Shown piece by piece: positions 8,707 through 17,227 of a stretch of DNA of 64,000 bases. The notes beneath the pieces were generated by a model that saw nothing but the letters and a program-made list of their open reading frames with translations, was not told where the DNA came from and did not search any database. How positions within the stretch are numbered: the first letter of the stretch is position 1; each line of letters begins with the position of its first letter. Source of the stretch: VAZQ01 sp036557665 (GTDB taxonomy: Bacteria > Pseudomonadota > Alphaproteobacteria > Rhizobiales > Xanthobacteraceae); NCBI GenBank assembly GCA_036557665.1, contig DATBHG010000040.1:1-64000 (forward strand), read 5' to 3'. Made by a program: the position numbers and the translations under genes.

Positions 8707-8730
8707 AGCCTCGACGCAACGGAGACTGCC

Positions 8731-9315
8731 ATGAGCCCGGTTGGCGCCATCAAAGTCGTTGGAATCTCCGGCAGCCTGCGCAAGGGCTCTTATAATTCGG
8801 CGTTGCTGCGGGCCGCGGCGGAATTGCTGCCGGACGGCATGACGCTCGATGTTGTCGATCTCGCTGAGCTTCCGTTCTACAACAACGACGTGGAGCAGCA
8901 GGGACTGCCGCCGGGCGTGCAGCGCTTTCGCGAGCGGATTGCGGGCGCCGATGCGCTGCTGCTGGCCGCGCCCGAATACAATTTTTCGATCTCGGGCGTG
9001 CTCAAGAACGCGCTGGAATGGGCGTCGCGGCCACCTGATCCGCCCATGAGCGGCAAGCCATGTGCGCTGATGGGCGCGAGCGTCAGCCCGCTTGGCACCG
9101 CGCGCGGGCAGTTCCATCTGCGGCACGTGTGCGTTTCGCTCAATGCGATTGCGCTCAATACACCCCATGTCGATGTCACCGAAGCGCGCAAGAAGTTCGA
9201 CGACGCTGGACGCTTGATCGATCAGCCTTCGCTCGATTCGATCCGCCAGCTTCTCGCCGAGCTGCGCACCTTCACGCTGCGTCTGCGCGGCGAAACAAGC
9301 GCGCCGGTCGAATGA
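8731..9315 (+). CDS. NADPH-dependent FMN reductase
   Basis: A flavodoxin-fold flavin reductase of 194 residues. The flavin phosphate loop is GISGSLRKGSYNSALLRAA near residues 11-29, and the family motif APEYNFSISGVLKNALEWAS lies near residues 85-104. Such proteins use NAD(P)H to reduce FMN, quinones or azo compounds. GGAGACTGCC precedes the ATG. It follows the second decarboxylase-like gene closely and could supply reduced flavin to the luciferase-like monooxygenase at 17228-18364 or the HpaB-type hydroxylase at 48649-50109. Those pairings are inference. Confidence 0.92.
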   Translation: MSPVGAIKVVGISGSLRKGSYNSALLRAAAELLPDGMTLDVVDLAELPFYNNDVEQQGLPPGVQRFRERIAGADALLLAAPEYNFSISGVLKNALEWASRPPDPPMSGKPCALMGASVSPLGTARGQFHLRHVCVSLNAIALNTPHVDVTEARKKFDDAGRLIDQPSLDSIRQLLAELRTFTLRLRGETSAPVE

Positions 9316-9333
9316 GCCGATATGATATCGGTT

Positions 9334-9453
9334 GTCATCCCGGACGGCCGAGGTGGACCGAAGGTCCGGCGAGGCCGATCCGGGACCCATCTCTGCGAGC
9401 GTGTGATGAGTTGGGTCCCGGCTCTCGCGCCTTTGGCGCTCGGCCGGGATGAC
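9334..9453. repeat. Dispersed intergenic repeat with GTCATCC / GGATGAC ends (copy B)
   Basis: A 120-base relative of the element at 4602-4748, with the same terminal inverted repeats and internal GGACCGAAGGTCCGG and GGGTCCCGGCTCTCGC segments. It lies between the convergent FMN-reductase and ABC-permease genes, where it may help end both transcripts. Confidence 0.85.
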
Positions 9454-9499
9454 ATTGCGTGTGCGAACGAGGGTCGAGACTCGAAAAACTACGCAGCAG

Positions 9500-10270
9500 T
9501 CATTTGTGCGCGCGATAGGCCCAATAGACCATGCGGCGTTCGAAGGCGGCACAGATCGCGTACATGGCGATGCCCATCACCGCCACCGCCGTGACGCCGG
9601 CAAACACCAGCGACACCTGGAAGCGCGAGGAGGCCGCCAGCATCAGATAGCCGATGCCGCGGTTGGAGGCGACCGTCTCCGAGATCACCGATCCGACGAA
9701 GGCAAGCGTCACCGCGACCTTGAGCGATGCGAACAGGTAGGGCAGCGAGCGCGGGATGCCGACCTTCGTGAGGATTTCATGCCGCTTGGCGCCAAGTGCC
9801 CGCAGCACGTCCTGCATCTCCGGCTCGACCGTGGCAATGCCGGTCGCCACGTTCACCGCGATCGGGAAGAACGACAGCACGAACGCGGTCAGCACCGCCG
9901 GCACTGTGCCGATGCCGAACCAGATGACGAATACCGGCACCAGCGCGACCTTCGGAATCGAGTTGAATCCGACCAGGACCGGATACAGCCCCGCGTAGAC
10001 CAGGCTCGACGCGCCGATCGCAAGCCCGAGCAGCACGCCGCAGACGACCGCCAGCGCGAAGCCAAGCGCCGTGGTCAGCAACGTCCAGAGCGCATTTTCG
10101 AGAATGATCTCATGATACTGCATCATCGCCGCCGCGATCGCTGACGGCGGCGGCAGAATGAACTCGGCGATGTGCAGGCCGCGGCAGGCTGCTTCCCACA
10201 GACCAAGCAGTCCGAGAGTGACCGCCCACGGCAGGATCTGCCGCACCATGCGCTTCCGACGTTCGTTCAC
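9500..10270 (-). CDS. ABC transporter permease, SsuC/TauC type
   Basis: Inner-membrane permease of 256 residues with six predicted helices. The EAA loop is visible as VLRALGAKRHEILTKVGIPR, followed by SLPYLFASLKVAVTLAFVGS. The start is a GTG at 10270 that overlaps the stop of the upstream ATPase by four bases. It is the last gene of a minus-strand unit in the order receptor, ATPase, permease (12102 to 9500), a complete importer of the NMT1/sulfonate family. The ligand is not known; the position inside the decarboxylase island suggests an aromatic or heterocyclic acid. Confidence 0.93.
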   Translation of the reverse strand: MNERRKRMVRQILPWAVTLGLLGLWEAACRGLHIAEFILPPPSAIAAAMMQYHEIILENALWTLLTTALGFALAVVCGVLLGLAIGASSLVYAGLYPVLVGFNSIPKVALVPVFVIWFGIGTVPAVLTAFVLSFFPIAVNVATGIATVEPEMQDVLRALGAKRHEILTKVGIPRSLPYLFASLKVAVTLAFVGSVISETVASNRGIGYLMLAASSRFQVSLVFAGVTAVAVMGIAMYAICAAFERRMVYWAYRAHK

Positions 10271-11058
10271 GCCTGCCTCACCTCGCCGATGGTCTCGCGC
10301 AGCTCACGCACGATCTCGACGAATTGCGGATCGAAGGTCGTGGCGATCGCTCGGGGCCGCGGCAACGCCACCACGCGGCGCGCGATGAAGCGGCCGGGCC
10401 GCTTGCTCATCACATGCACGGTGTCGGCGAGATAGACCGCCTCGCGCAGGTCGTGCGTCACCAGGACTGCCGTGAACCGCCGTTGCAACCAGAGCTCCTG
10501 CATCACCTGCCACAGTTCCTCGCGGGTGAAGGCGTCCAGCGCTGCGAACGGCTCGTCCAGCATCAGCAGATGAGGCGCGTGAATCAAGGCGCGGCAGAGA
10601 TTGGCGCGCTGCTGCATGCCGCCGGACAGTTCCCACGGATGCTTCCCGCCGAACTCTTGCAGCCCGACCGATGCCAACAGCCGCTGCGCCTGCGCCTGGT
10701 ATTCGCTGCGCGCGTGCCGCAGACGAGACTTGTGCGGCTCGACCACTTCAAGCGGAAGCATGACGTTGGCGAGGGTCGTGCGCCAGGGCAAGAGGGTGGC
10801 ATTCTGAAATGCCATGCCGACATCCTTGATCGGACGATCGACGCGCTTGCCGCCGACGATGACCGCGCCGCTGGTCGGCGGCAGCAGGCCCGTGACGAGC
10901 TTCATCAGAGTCGACTTGCCGCAGCCGGACGGACCGACCACCGCAACGAATTCTCCGCGCTGCAATTGCAGGTCGAGGTTCTCGACCGCTAGCAAACGCC
11001 GGTCGCCCTCGCCGTAAGCGAGGCTGACGCCGCACAGCTCGACATGGATTGCGGACAC
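10267..11058 (-). CDS. ABC transporter ATP-binding protein, SsuB/TauB type
   Basis: A 263-residue nucleotide-binding subunit with every motif: Walker A GPSGCGKST near residue 43, Q-loop AFQNATLLPWRT, signature ELSGGMQQRANLCRAL, Walker B LLMLDEPFAALD and switch AVLVTHDLREAV. The GTG start at 11058 has GAGG upstream and begins six bases after the receptor stop. It couples to the permease through a four-base overlap. It drives import by the permease at 9500-10270 with the receptor at 11065-12102. Confidence 0.95.
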   Translation of the reverse strand: MSAIHVELCGVSLAYGEGDRRLLAVENLDLQLQRGEFVAVVGPSGCGKSTLMKLVTGLLPPTSGAVIVGGKRVDRPIKDVGMAFQNATLLPWRTTLANVMLPLEVVEPHKSRLRHARSEYQAQAQRLLASVGLQEFGGKHPWELSGGMQQRANLCRALIHAPHLLMLDEPFAALDAFTREELWQVMQELWLQRRFTAVLVTHDLREAVYLADTVHVMSKRPGRFIARRVVALPRPRAIATTFDPQFVEIVRELRETIGEVRQA

Positions 11059-11064
11059 CGCGCC

Positions 11065-12102
11065 TCAGGGATTGACCATGCGGTCCTTCGCCGGCGGCAG
11101 ATAGGCGTCGGTCCAGACCTGATCGGCGGCGGGCTTTGCGATGTTGAGCGCGCTCGAAATCTCGTTCAGCGCCTTGTCGACGCGGCCGGCATCCACGCCG
11201 CCGAGCCCGTTCTTCTTGACGTAATCGGTCATGCTCGTGACGCGGTTTGCGATCTTCAGTTCTTCGATGCCCTGCTCGCGATCGATCAGCTTGTTGTAGG
11301 GCTTGAGCGAATCCACGGCGACCGGTGGCTGCAGGATCGAGGTGCGAATCGCCTCGATGCCGCAGGCGTTGAATTTCTTCAGCACGTCGGGATGCGCCTT
11401 GGCCCAGGCCGGCTTGGTGACCACGGAATTGCCCATCATGTCGACGCCCCAGTCGGCGTAGGGCATCAGGGTGAAATCGCTGTCCTTGAGGCCGAGCCGA
11501 TGCAGGCCGACCCAGATGGTAAGGAAATTGCCCGCCGCCACATCGGCCTGGCCGCGCACCAGGCTCGCTTCGCGCAGATTGGGGGCGACGTTGATCCAGG
11601 TGATGCTGCTGGGATCAATGCCGTTCGCCTTGGCAAAGGCTGGGAACATCTGGCGGCTTGCTTCCCCCACGTTGTCGGCCACCCGCTTGCCGACGATGTC
11701 CTGCGGCCTGGTTATGCCGCTTTTCTTGAGCACGCCGATCGACATCGGCGCGCGGTCATTCATGATCATGGTTGCGATCATGCGCTGCGCCGGGAATTTG
11801 TCGTTGAACAGCACCAGCGCCGAGAAATCGGCAATGCCGATGTCGTAGGCGCCGGCCGCCACCTTGCTCAGCGTATCGCCGGAGCCGCGGCCGCCGTCGA
11901 TGGTGACATCGAGACCGTTGCGCTTGAAGCAGCCGCTGGTCTGCGCCAGCGTCCACGCCGAGGTGGGCGGCTCGTAGGTCCATGCCAGCAGAAACTTGAT
12001 CGGCGTTTGCGCTGCCGCCGGCGTTCCCGTCATGAGAATGGCGAGCACGAGCCCGAGCAGGCTGCACCAGGCCGTTCGCGATGCGCTTCGGGTGGATCGC
12101 AT
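11065..12102 (-). CDS. ABC transporter substrate-binding protein, NMT1/THI5-like
   Basis: Periplasmic receptor of 345 residues. A signal peptide runs over MRSTRSASRTAWCSLLGLVL to TPAAAQ. The mature protein has the NMT1-like features LLAWTYEPPTSAW, GGRGSGDTLSKVAAGAYDIG and ADFSALVLFNDKFP. ATG 12102 is chosen because GGGGGAAGCC precedes it and the signal peptide starts there; the frame is open to 12213 without a better start. It heads the receptor-ATPase-permease unit. NMT1-like receptors bind pyrimidine, sulfonate or aromatic ligands, so the ligand remains open. Confidence 0.92.
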   Translation of the reverse strand: MRSTRSASRTAWCSLLGLVLAILMTGTPAAAQTPIKFLLAWTYEPPTSAWTLAQTSGCFKRNGLDVTIDGGRGSGDTLSKVAAGAYDIGIADFSALVLFNDKFPAQRMIATMIMNDRAPMSIGVLKKSGITRPQDIVGKRVADNVGEASRQMFPAFAKANGIDPSSITWINVAPNLREASLVRGQADVAAGNFLTIWVGLHRLGLKDSDFTLMPYADWGVDMMGNSVVTKPAWAKAHPDVLKKFNACGIEAIRTSILQPPVAVDSLKPYNKLIDREQGIEELKIANRVTSMTDYVKKNGLGGVDAGRVDKALNEISSALNIAKPAADQVWTDAYLPPAKDRMVNP

Positions 12103-12277
12103 GGCTTCCCCCTGCCTGATCGACAGTAGCGCAGACCTCTCAACTATATCGGCGCCTGTATTGTTGACAACAGCGTTCGACGCGCAATTTCTACTCCCAC
12201 GATGTCGCAGCATTCGTCTTGCTTGGGGTCGCGGCCACGGGTTCGAGGTCGAATGGCCGGTGTGGCAGGTTTCTCAG

Positions 12278-13252
12278 TCAATCCGCCCCTGCTCCCGAGA
12301 ACTTGACGACTTTGGCCCATTTTTCGGTTTCTTCTGCGATCAGGCTGGCAAACTTGGCGGGCGAGCCGGGCAATGGGCTGCCGCCCAGGTCGGCAAAACG
12401 CGCCTGGATTTGCGGATCAGCGAGCGCGGTGTTGATCGCGCGATTGAGCGCCGCGATGATCTCCGGCGGCGTGCCTTTCGGCGCCACCAGCCCTTGCCAC
12501 GCGCTTGCCTCGTAACCGGGCACGAAATCGGCGACGGTGGGCAGCTCCGGCAGCGCATCCGAGCGCGTTGCGGTGGTGACGGCAAGCGCGCGCAATTCTC
12601 CCGCCCGGATGTGGGCGATCGATTCTGGCAGCGTCGCAAACATGACCTGCACCTGCCCGGCAATCAGGGCGATCATTGCCTGCGCCGCGCCGCGGAACGG
12701 CACGTGGACCATGTCGACGCCGGTCATCATCTTGAAAAGCTCTCCGGCCACGTGCGGCGCGCCGCCATTGCCGGCCGAGGCCATGTTGATCTTGCCGGGA
12801 TTGGCCTTGGCGTAGGCGATGAACTCCGGCACGTTTTTCGCCGGCACCGCTGGGTGGACGACCATGACGTTGGGAAAACGGATGATCGAGGCGACCGCCG
12901 CGGTATCGCGCATGAAATTGAAATTGAGCTTCTTGAACAGCGTGGCATTGATCGCGTTGTTGGTGTTGGCGAATAGAAGAGTGTAGCCGTCAGGCGGCGC
13001 GCGGACGACCGCCTCGGTACCGAGATTGCCGCCCGCGCCCGGTTTGTTCTCGATGACAAACGGTTGGCCCAGCCGCTTCGTTAGCCATTGGCCCATCAGG
13101 CGCGCGAGGAGGTCGGTGCCGCCGCCTGCGGTAAAGCCGACGACCACTCGGACCGGCCGCATCGGATAGTCGAGGGCCCACGCGGTCCGCGCCACAGCGG
13201 CCGCAATCGCGCATGCGCTGACGTGCAGAAATTCTCGCCGCCCAAGCGTCAT
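12278..13252 (-). CDS. Bug-family (TctC-type) extracytoplasmic receptor
   Basis: A 324-residue solute receptor. The N-terminus MTLGRREFLHVSACAIAAAV is a Tat-like or Sec signal, cut near TAWALDYP. Classical Bug signatures follow: RVVVGFTAGGGTDLLARLM, VIENKPGAGGNLGTEAVVRA, PPDGYTLLFANTN and VHVPFRGAAQAM. It belongs to the ordinary Bug branch, more distant from the two receptors at 3568 and 4947. It is divergent from the UbiD gene and the intervening 150 bases carry a perfect dyad, so both genes may answer to one regulator. No tctAB genes are present. Confidence 0.92.
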   Translation of the reverse strand: MTLGRREFLHVSACAIAAAVARTAWALDYPMRPVRVVVGFTAGGGTDLLARLMGQWLTKRLGQPFVIENKPGAGGNLGTEAVVRAPPDGYTLLFANTNNAINATLFKKLNFNFMRDTAAVASIIRFPNVMVVHPAVPAKNVPEFIAYAKANPGKINMASAGNGGAPHVAGELFKMMTGVDMVHVPFRGAAQAMIALIAGQVQVMFATLPESIAHIRAGELRALAVTTATRSDALPELPTVADFVPGYEASAWQGLVAPKGTPPEIIAALNRAINTALADPQIQARFADLGGSPLPGSPAKFASLIAEETEKWAKVVKFSGAGAD

Positions 13253-13317
13253 CGCGCGCTCCCGTCCAAAGCTCGCCTTGGCATTACGGAGTATGCGGCA
13301 GATGCGAGCGCTTTACA

Positions 13318-13339
13318 AATAGATCGGTAGCGATCTATT
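13318..13339. promoter_or_regulatory. 22-bp inverted repeat, candidate operator between divergent genes
   Basis: Arms AATAGATCG and CGATCTATT flank GTAG; the symmetry is perfect over nine bases each side. The core ATCGGTAGCGAT also occurs, inverted, at 1180-1199. It lies 66 bases from the Bug receptor start and 65 bases from the UbiD start, nearly midway, as expected for a shared operator. Confidence 0.65.
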
Positions 13340-13403
13340 CTTCCGACGTTGCGCCCCGCATTGCCGGAACGCGAAACCGATTCATTCGGCGAGGACTCGC
13401 AAC

Positions 13404-15047
13404 GTGGTGGAGGGCGGTGGTGCTGGCGTGACGGCGCGTGGGTACAGCGATCTTCGAGACCACATCCGCGCCCTCGATGACGCCGGGCTCCTGGTCCGCG
13501 TCGACATCCCCATCAACAAGGACACCGAGTTGCACCCGCTGGTGCGATGGCAGTTCCGCGGCGGCTTTGCGCCTGAGGCGCGTAAGGCGTTTCTGTTCAC
13601 CAATATCTTCGATGCCAAGGGCCGCCGCTACGACATGCCGGTTCTCGTCGGCGCGATCGGCTCGAGCCGGCGCATCTACGAGGTCGGCATGGGGGTCGGC
13701 GCCGATGAATCCCATGCCGCCTGGACGCGCGCCTTGCGCGCGCCGACGCCACCCCGTGTCGTCGAGACTGCGGTTTGCCAGGAGGTCGTGATCGAAGGCG
13801 CGGCGCTGAATGCCTCGGGCCACGGCCTCGACGGATTTCCGGTGCCAATCTCAACACCAGGCTGGGACAACGCTCCCTATCTGACTGGGATCGGCTTCAT
13901 CACCAAGGATCCGGACACCGGTATTCAAAACCTTGGGACCTATCGCGCGCAGGTTAAGGCGCCCCGGCGCATCGGTATGAACACGTCGGTGCAGTCGCGC
14001 ACTGGCGGGTACTACCACTGGCTGAAGCATAAGGCGCGCGGTGAGCGTATGCCTGCGGCCTACGTTATCGGCGGGCCGATCAGCGTCGCCTATGCCGCCA
14101 TGTGGAAGGTGCCAGAGGAGCTTGACGAGATCGCGGTCGCGGGCGCGCTGGTGGGTGCGCCCATCAACGTCGTCAAGGCGCGGACCGTCGATCTCTACGT
14201 GCCGGCCGAGGCTGAGAGCGTGATCGAGGGCTATGTCGACACGGAGTATCTGGAGCCGGAGGCGCCGTTTGGGGAATCCCACGGCCATGTGAACACCCAG
14301 GAATACAATGGCGTGATGGAAGTTACGGCGATCACGCGCCGGCGCGACGCCATCTTCATGTCCTACATCAGTCAGGTGCACCCAAATGAGACGACTGAAA
14401 TCCGCGCCATCGTTTTCGAGCACGGCTATCTCGATTACCTTCACAACATCCTCGCGATCAAGGGCGTGGTCAAAGTCCGCACCCACCGTCCGCTGACCGG
14501 CAACCGCAAGGTTATCTTCCTTGTGGTCAAGAACGGTGTGCCGCGGAGTGAGATCTGGCGCGCGCTGCACGGCGTCTGCAGCCAGCAGCGCGCCGCCGGC
14601 AAGGTTGTCATCGCGGTGAACGAGGATATCGATCCCGACAACCTCGATGCGGTGATGTGGGCGATCGCGTTCCGCTCCTCGCCGCATCGCGACCTGCAGG
14701 TCGTCCGTCACAGGGACGGCGGCCATAGTCCCAGCGGCAGCGCGGATGAGGATTCGGCGATGCTGATCGACGCAACGCTGAAGCACGAGATGCCGCCGAT
14801 CTCGCTGCCGACGCGGCCCTACATGGAGCGGGCGCGCGCGATCTGGGAGGGCGAGCTCGGCCTGCCGAAGATCGTGCCGGAGTCGCCGTGGTTCGGCTAT
14901 TCGCTTGGCAAGTGGCCGGCAGCGCTGGCGCGCGAGGCCGAGCGCGCCGTGCGCGGCGAGTACTGGCAGAACGGCGAACTGGCGGCGCAGCGGCGGCGCA
15001 AGGATGTGGCGATGAATACGGAGGTCACCGACTTCGATGAAGACTGA
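13404..15047 (+). CDS. UbiD-family (prenylated-FMN) decarboxylase
   Basis: A 547-residue UbiD-type carboxy-lyase. The catalytic triad of the family is visible: Arg181 in NLGTYRAQV and Glu286 and Glu291 in EPEAPFGESHGH, matching the Arg-Glu-Glu set of ferulate decarboxylase. Further family segments are DGFPVPISTPGWD, NETTEIRAIVFEHGYL and VVIAVNEDIDPDN. Members need prenylated FMN, made by a UbiX-type prenyltransferase not encoded in this window. They reversibly decarboxylate aromatic or unsaturated acids. The start is GTG 13404 with GAGGA eight bases upstream. It probably acts on a ring carboxylate in the same pathway as the dihydroxyphthalate-decarboxylase-like proteins. Confidence 0.92.
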   Translation: MVEGGGAGVTARGYSDLRDHIRALDDAGLLVRVDIPINKDTELHPLVRWQFRGGFAPEARKAFLFTNIFDAKGRRYDMPVLVGAIGSSRRIYEVGMGVGADESHAAWTRALRAPTPPRVVETAVCQEVVIEGAALNASGHGLDGFPVPISTPGWDNAPYLTGIGFITKDPDTGIQNLGTYRAQVKAPRRIGMNTSVQSRTGGYYHWLKHKARGERMPAAYVIGGPISVAYAAMWKVPEELDEIAVAGALVGAPINVVKARTVDLYVPAEAESVIEGYVDTEYLEPEAPFGESHGHVNTQEYNGVMEVTAITRRRDAIFMSYISQVHPNETTEIRAIVFEHGYLDYLHNILAIKGVVKVRTHRPLTGNRKVIFLVVKNGVPRSEIWRALHGVCSQQRAAGKVVIAVNEDIDPDNLDAVMWAIAFRSSPHRDLQVVRHRDGGHSPSGSADEDSAMLIDATLKHEMPPISLPTRPYMERARAIWEGELGLPKIVPESPWFGYSLGKWPAALAREAERAVRGEYWQNGELAAQRRRKDVAMNTEVTDFDED

Positions 15048-15134
15048 GTCGGCATGCAGGTGGATGGTGGGTGCTGTGGGCGCACGCTGCCGTTCTCAGG
15101 GATGAGGGAAGAACCAAGGCTTAGCGAGGTAGGA

Positions 15135-16181
15135 ATGCCATATCATCCGGCGAGGCTGCACAGGGCGGCGGTGCTGCTTGCAACAGCCGTCCTGATGCCG
15201 GCCGCGGCGTTCTCCGGCCGTGCTGCCGCCCAGCCCGCCGATAACGGCTCCGGCTCTGCAAAGCCTATTGATCTCATCGTCGGCTACAATGCGGGCGACA
15301 CCTATGACATCTATTCCCGCCTCGCCGCCCGCTATCTGCCGCGCTACCTGCCGGGCCATCCGACCATCGTGGTACGCAACATGCAGGGTGTCGGCAGCCT
15401 CAAGGCTGCCAATTATCTGTACGCGCAGGGGCCGCGCGACGGCAGCACGATCGGCATGGTCGGGCAGGGCATTGCTCTCGACCAGCTCGTCAAGAATCCG
15501 GCGGTGCAGTTTGATGCGCGCCGTTTCAGCTGGATCGGGCGTATGGTCCCCGTGATCCAGTTCGTGGTTGCCTGGCACACCTCGCCGGCCAAATCGCTCA
15601 CTGATGTGATGAAGGAGCCGCTCACCATCGCCGCCACCAGTTCGACCGGCGCCACCGGTACCGTGCCGCGGCTGCTCAACCGCATGGCGGGAACCAAGTT
15701 CAAGATGGTGTACGGCTACAAGGGCCTGTCCAGCCTGATGCTGGCGATGGAGCGGGGCGAAACCCAGGCTGCCACCGCGAGCGCGCAGATGCTGCTGTTC
15801 AGCCGGCCAGAGCTCCTTGGCAAGCCGCTGGTGTCGGTGCTGGTGCAATATTCGAAACACCGCAGCGAGCTGTTCCCGAACGTGCCCGCGCTCGGCGAGT
15901 TCGGCCGCACCGAGGAGGAGAAGCGCGTCCTCCAGCTCTACGGCTCGACGACGGAGTTTGGGCGGTCGCTGCTGGCGCCGCCCGGCGTCCCGCCAGATCG
16001 GGTCCGCATCCTGCGTTCCGCGTTCGATTCGATGATGAAGGATCCCGAATTGCTGGCGGAGGCCAAGAAGGCCAAGCTGGAAGTCGGCGCCCTTGATGGC
16101 GAAGGCGTCGCCAAGATTGTGCACGAGACCGTCGATGTTCCGCCGGCGCTGGCCAAGGCCGTCGCCGATGCCCTGCAGTAG
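15135..16181 (+). CDS. TctC/Bug-type periplasmic receptor (divergent)
   Basis: A solute receptor of 348 residues with a signal peptide (MPYHPARLHRAAVLLATAVL to GRAAAQ). The motif order DLIVGYNAGDTYDIYSRLAA, NMQGVGSLKAANYLYAQGP and DGSTIGMVGQGIALDQ relates it to the receptors at 3568 and 4947, but more distantly. ATG 15135 follows GAGGTAGGA directly and fits the signal peptide; ATG 15102 would add residues that do not look like a leader. It follows the UbiD gene by 87 bases on the same strand, so cotranscription is likely. No membrane subunits accompany it. Confidence 0.88.
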   Translation: MPYHPARLHRAAVLLATAVLMPAAAFSGRAAAQPADNGSGSAKPIDLIVGYNAGDTYDIYSRLAARYLPRYLPGHPTIVVRNMQGVGSLKAANYLYAQGPRDGSTIGMVGQGIALDQLVKNPAVQFDARRFSWIGRMVPVIQFVVAWHTSPAKSLTDVMKEPLTIAATSSTGATGTVPRLLNRMAGTKFKMVYGYKGLSSLMLAMERGETQAATASAQMLLFSRPELLGKPLVSVLVQYSKHRSELFPNVPALGEFGRTEEEKRVLQLYGSTTEFGRSLLAPPGVPPDRVRILRSAFDSMMKDPELLAEAKKAKLEVGALDGEGVAKIVHETVDVPPALAKAVADALQ

Positions 16182-16209
16182 TTCCGCACCGGGCTTGCGC
16201 CGGCTGAAG

Positions 16210-17133
16210 CTATTCGGTCCACAGCGACCGGAACTGCGCCGCTACCAGCCGATCGTAAGCCACCGGCTCGGGAGTAAGCCCGTTGGCCTTGGCGAAAGCG
16301 TTCAGGCCGGTGACGGCCTCCAGTGTGATCTGAGCATCGTAGAATGGCGCGTCTTTCGCGATCAGGCCCTCGATCAACGATGCTTCCTCGGGCGGAAACA
16401 GGCGTTGCCCGACGCCTGCGGCCAGCGAGGGATCGGCCTTTAGTGCTTGCTGCGTCTTGACGATAGCGCGGACTGCGCCGGCGGCGATCTCCGGTTGCTC
16501 CTCGATCAGGTGCTGAGTCGTGGTCAGCGCTGCGAAGTTGTAGAAGCGCGCGCCCGGCGGCCCGTCGCCGCGGCGCAGGTCGAGGTGCAGCTTGGCAACG
16601 CCGAGGCTCTCGCCCACCGCAACCCGCATGCCATTGCCCCAGAAGGCGTCGGCGAGGCCCTGCTCGATCGCATCGACCCCGTCACGTCCGCGCCACTTCT
16701 GATCCTTTCCGGACGACAGGCTTGGAACGATGCGGACGTTGTCGCGCTCAAGGTCGATGCCCGACTCCGCCAAAAGGTGCCGCAGGCCAATCCCTGGCCA
16801 GGCCGTGGAGGAGGCGATGCGCAGCCCCTTCACGGCGTTCACATCTCCGCGCCTCACCTCAAGGTCGGCGCGCACCGCCATGAACCAATACGAATACTGG
16901 GACAGCGCGCACAGGAGCCTGACGCCGCGCCAGGCCGGGAAGGCGCGGGTCGCGGCGAATGCCGGGCCGCCGAAGAAATGCAGCGTGCCCTCGCGCATGC
17001 GTTCGGGGCCGTTCTTGGCGCCGCTCAGCAACTCGACGTCGATGCCTTCCTGTTCGAAAAATCCCAGGTCGACGGCGGCGCTGGCGACGAAATAGGATGG
17101 CGAATCGAGGTCTGCGACCAGCAGCCGAAACAT
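16210..17133 (-). CDS. NMT1/THI5-like binding protein without a signal peptide
   Basis: A 307-residue protein with the fold signatures of ABC receptors (SASAAVDLGFFEQEGIDVEL-like opening, MREGTLHFFGGPAFAATRAF, VKGLRIASSTAWPGIGLRHL). The N-terminus MFRLLVADLDSPSYFV begins directly with the first beta strand, so no leader is seen and GGGGAG supports this start. It may be a cytoplasmic enzyme or sensor of the THI5/decarboxylase type, or a receptor exported in another way. It is convergent with the TctC-like gene and divergent from the LLM monooxygenase. It could also be the missing receptor for the ABC pair at 1-1110; that is inference. Confidence 0.8.
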   Translation of the reverse strand: MFRLLVADLDSPSYFVASAAVDLGFFEQEGIDVELLSGAKNGPERMREGTLHFFGGPAFAATRAFPAWRGVRLLCALSQYSYWFMAVRADLEVRRGDVNAVKGLRIASSTAWPGIGLRHLLAESGIDLERDNVRIVPSLSSGKDQKWRGRDGVDAIEQGLADAFWGNGMRVAVGESLGVAKLHLDLRRGDGPPGARFYNFAALTTTQHLIEEQPEIAAGAVRAIVKTQQALKADPSLAAGVGQRLFPPEEASLIEGLIAKDAPFYDAQITLEAVTGLNAFAKANGLTPEPVAYDRLVAAQFRSLWTE

Positions 17134-17227
17134 GCGTGAACTCCCCGCGCCGGAACCAACCGCGAATCTGGCGACGATCGCGGATTGCGATTTTTAGTGT
17201 ACATTCGTTCGCCTGGCTGCAACAGAA

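Noticed and set aside
12162..12172. Short inverted repeat TGTTGACAACA before the minus-strand ABC receptor gene
   Set aside because: Arms of only five bases and no second copy in the window; too weak to call an operator.
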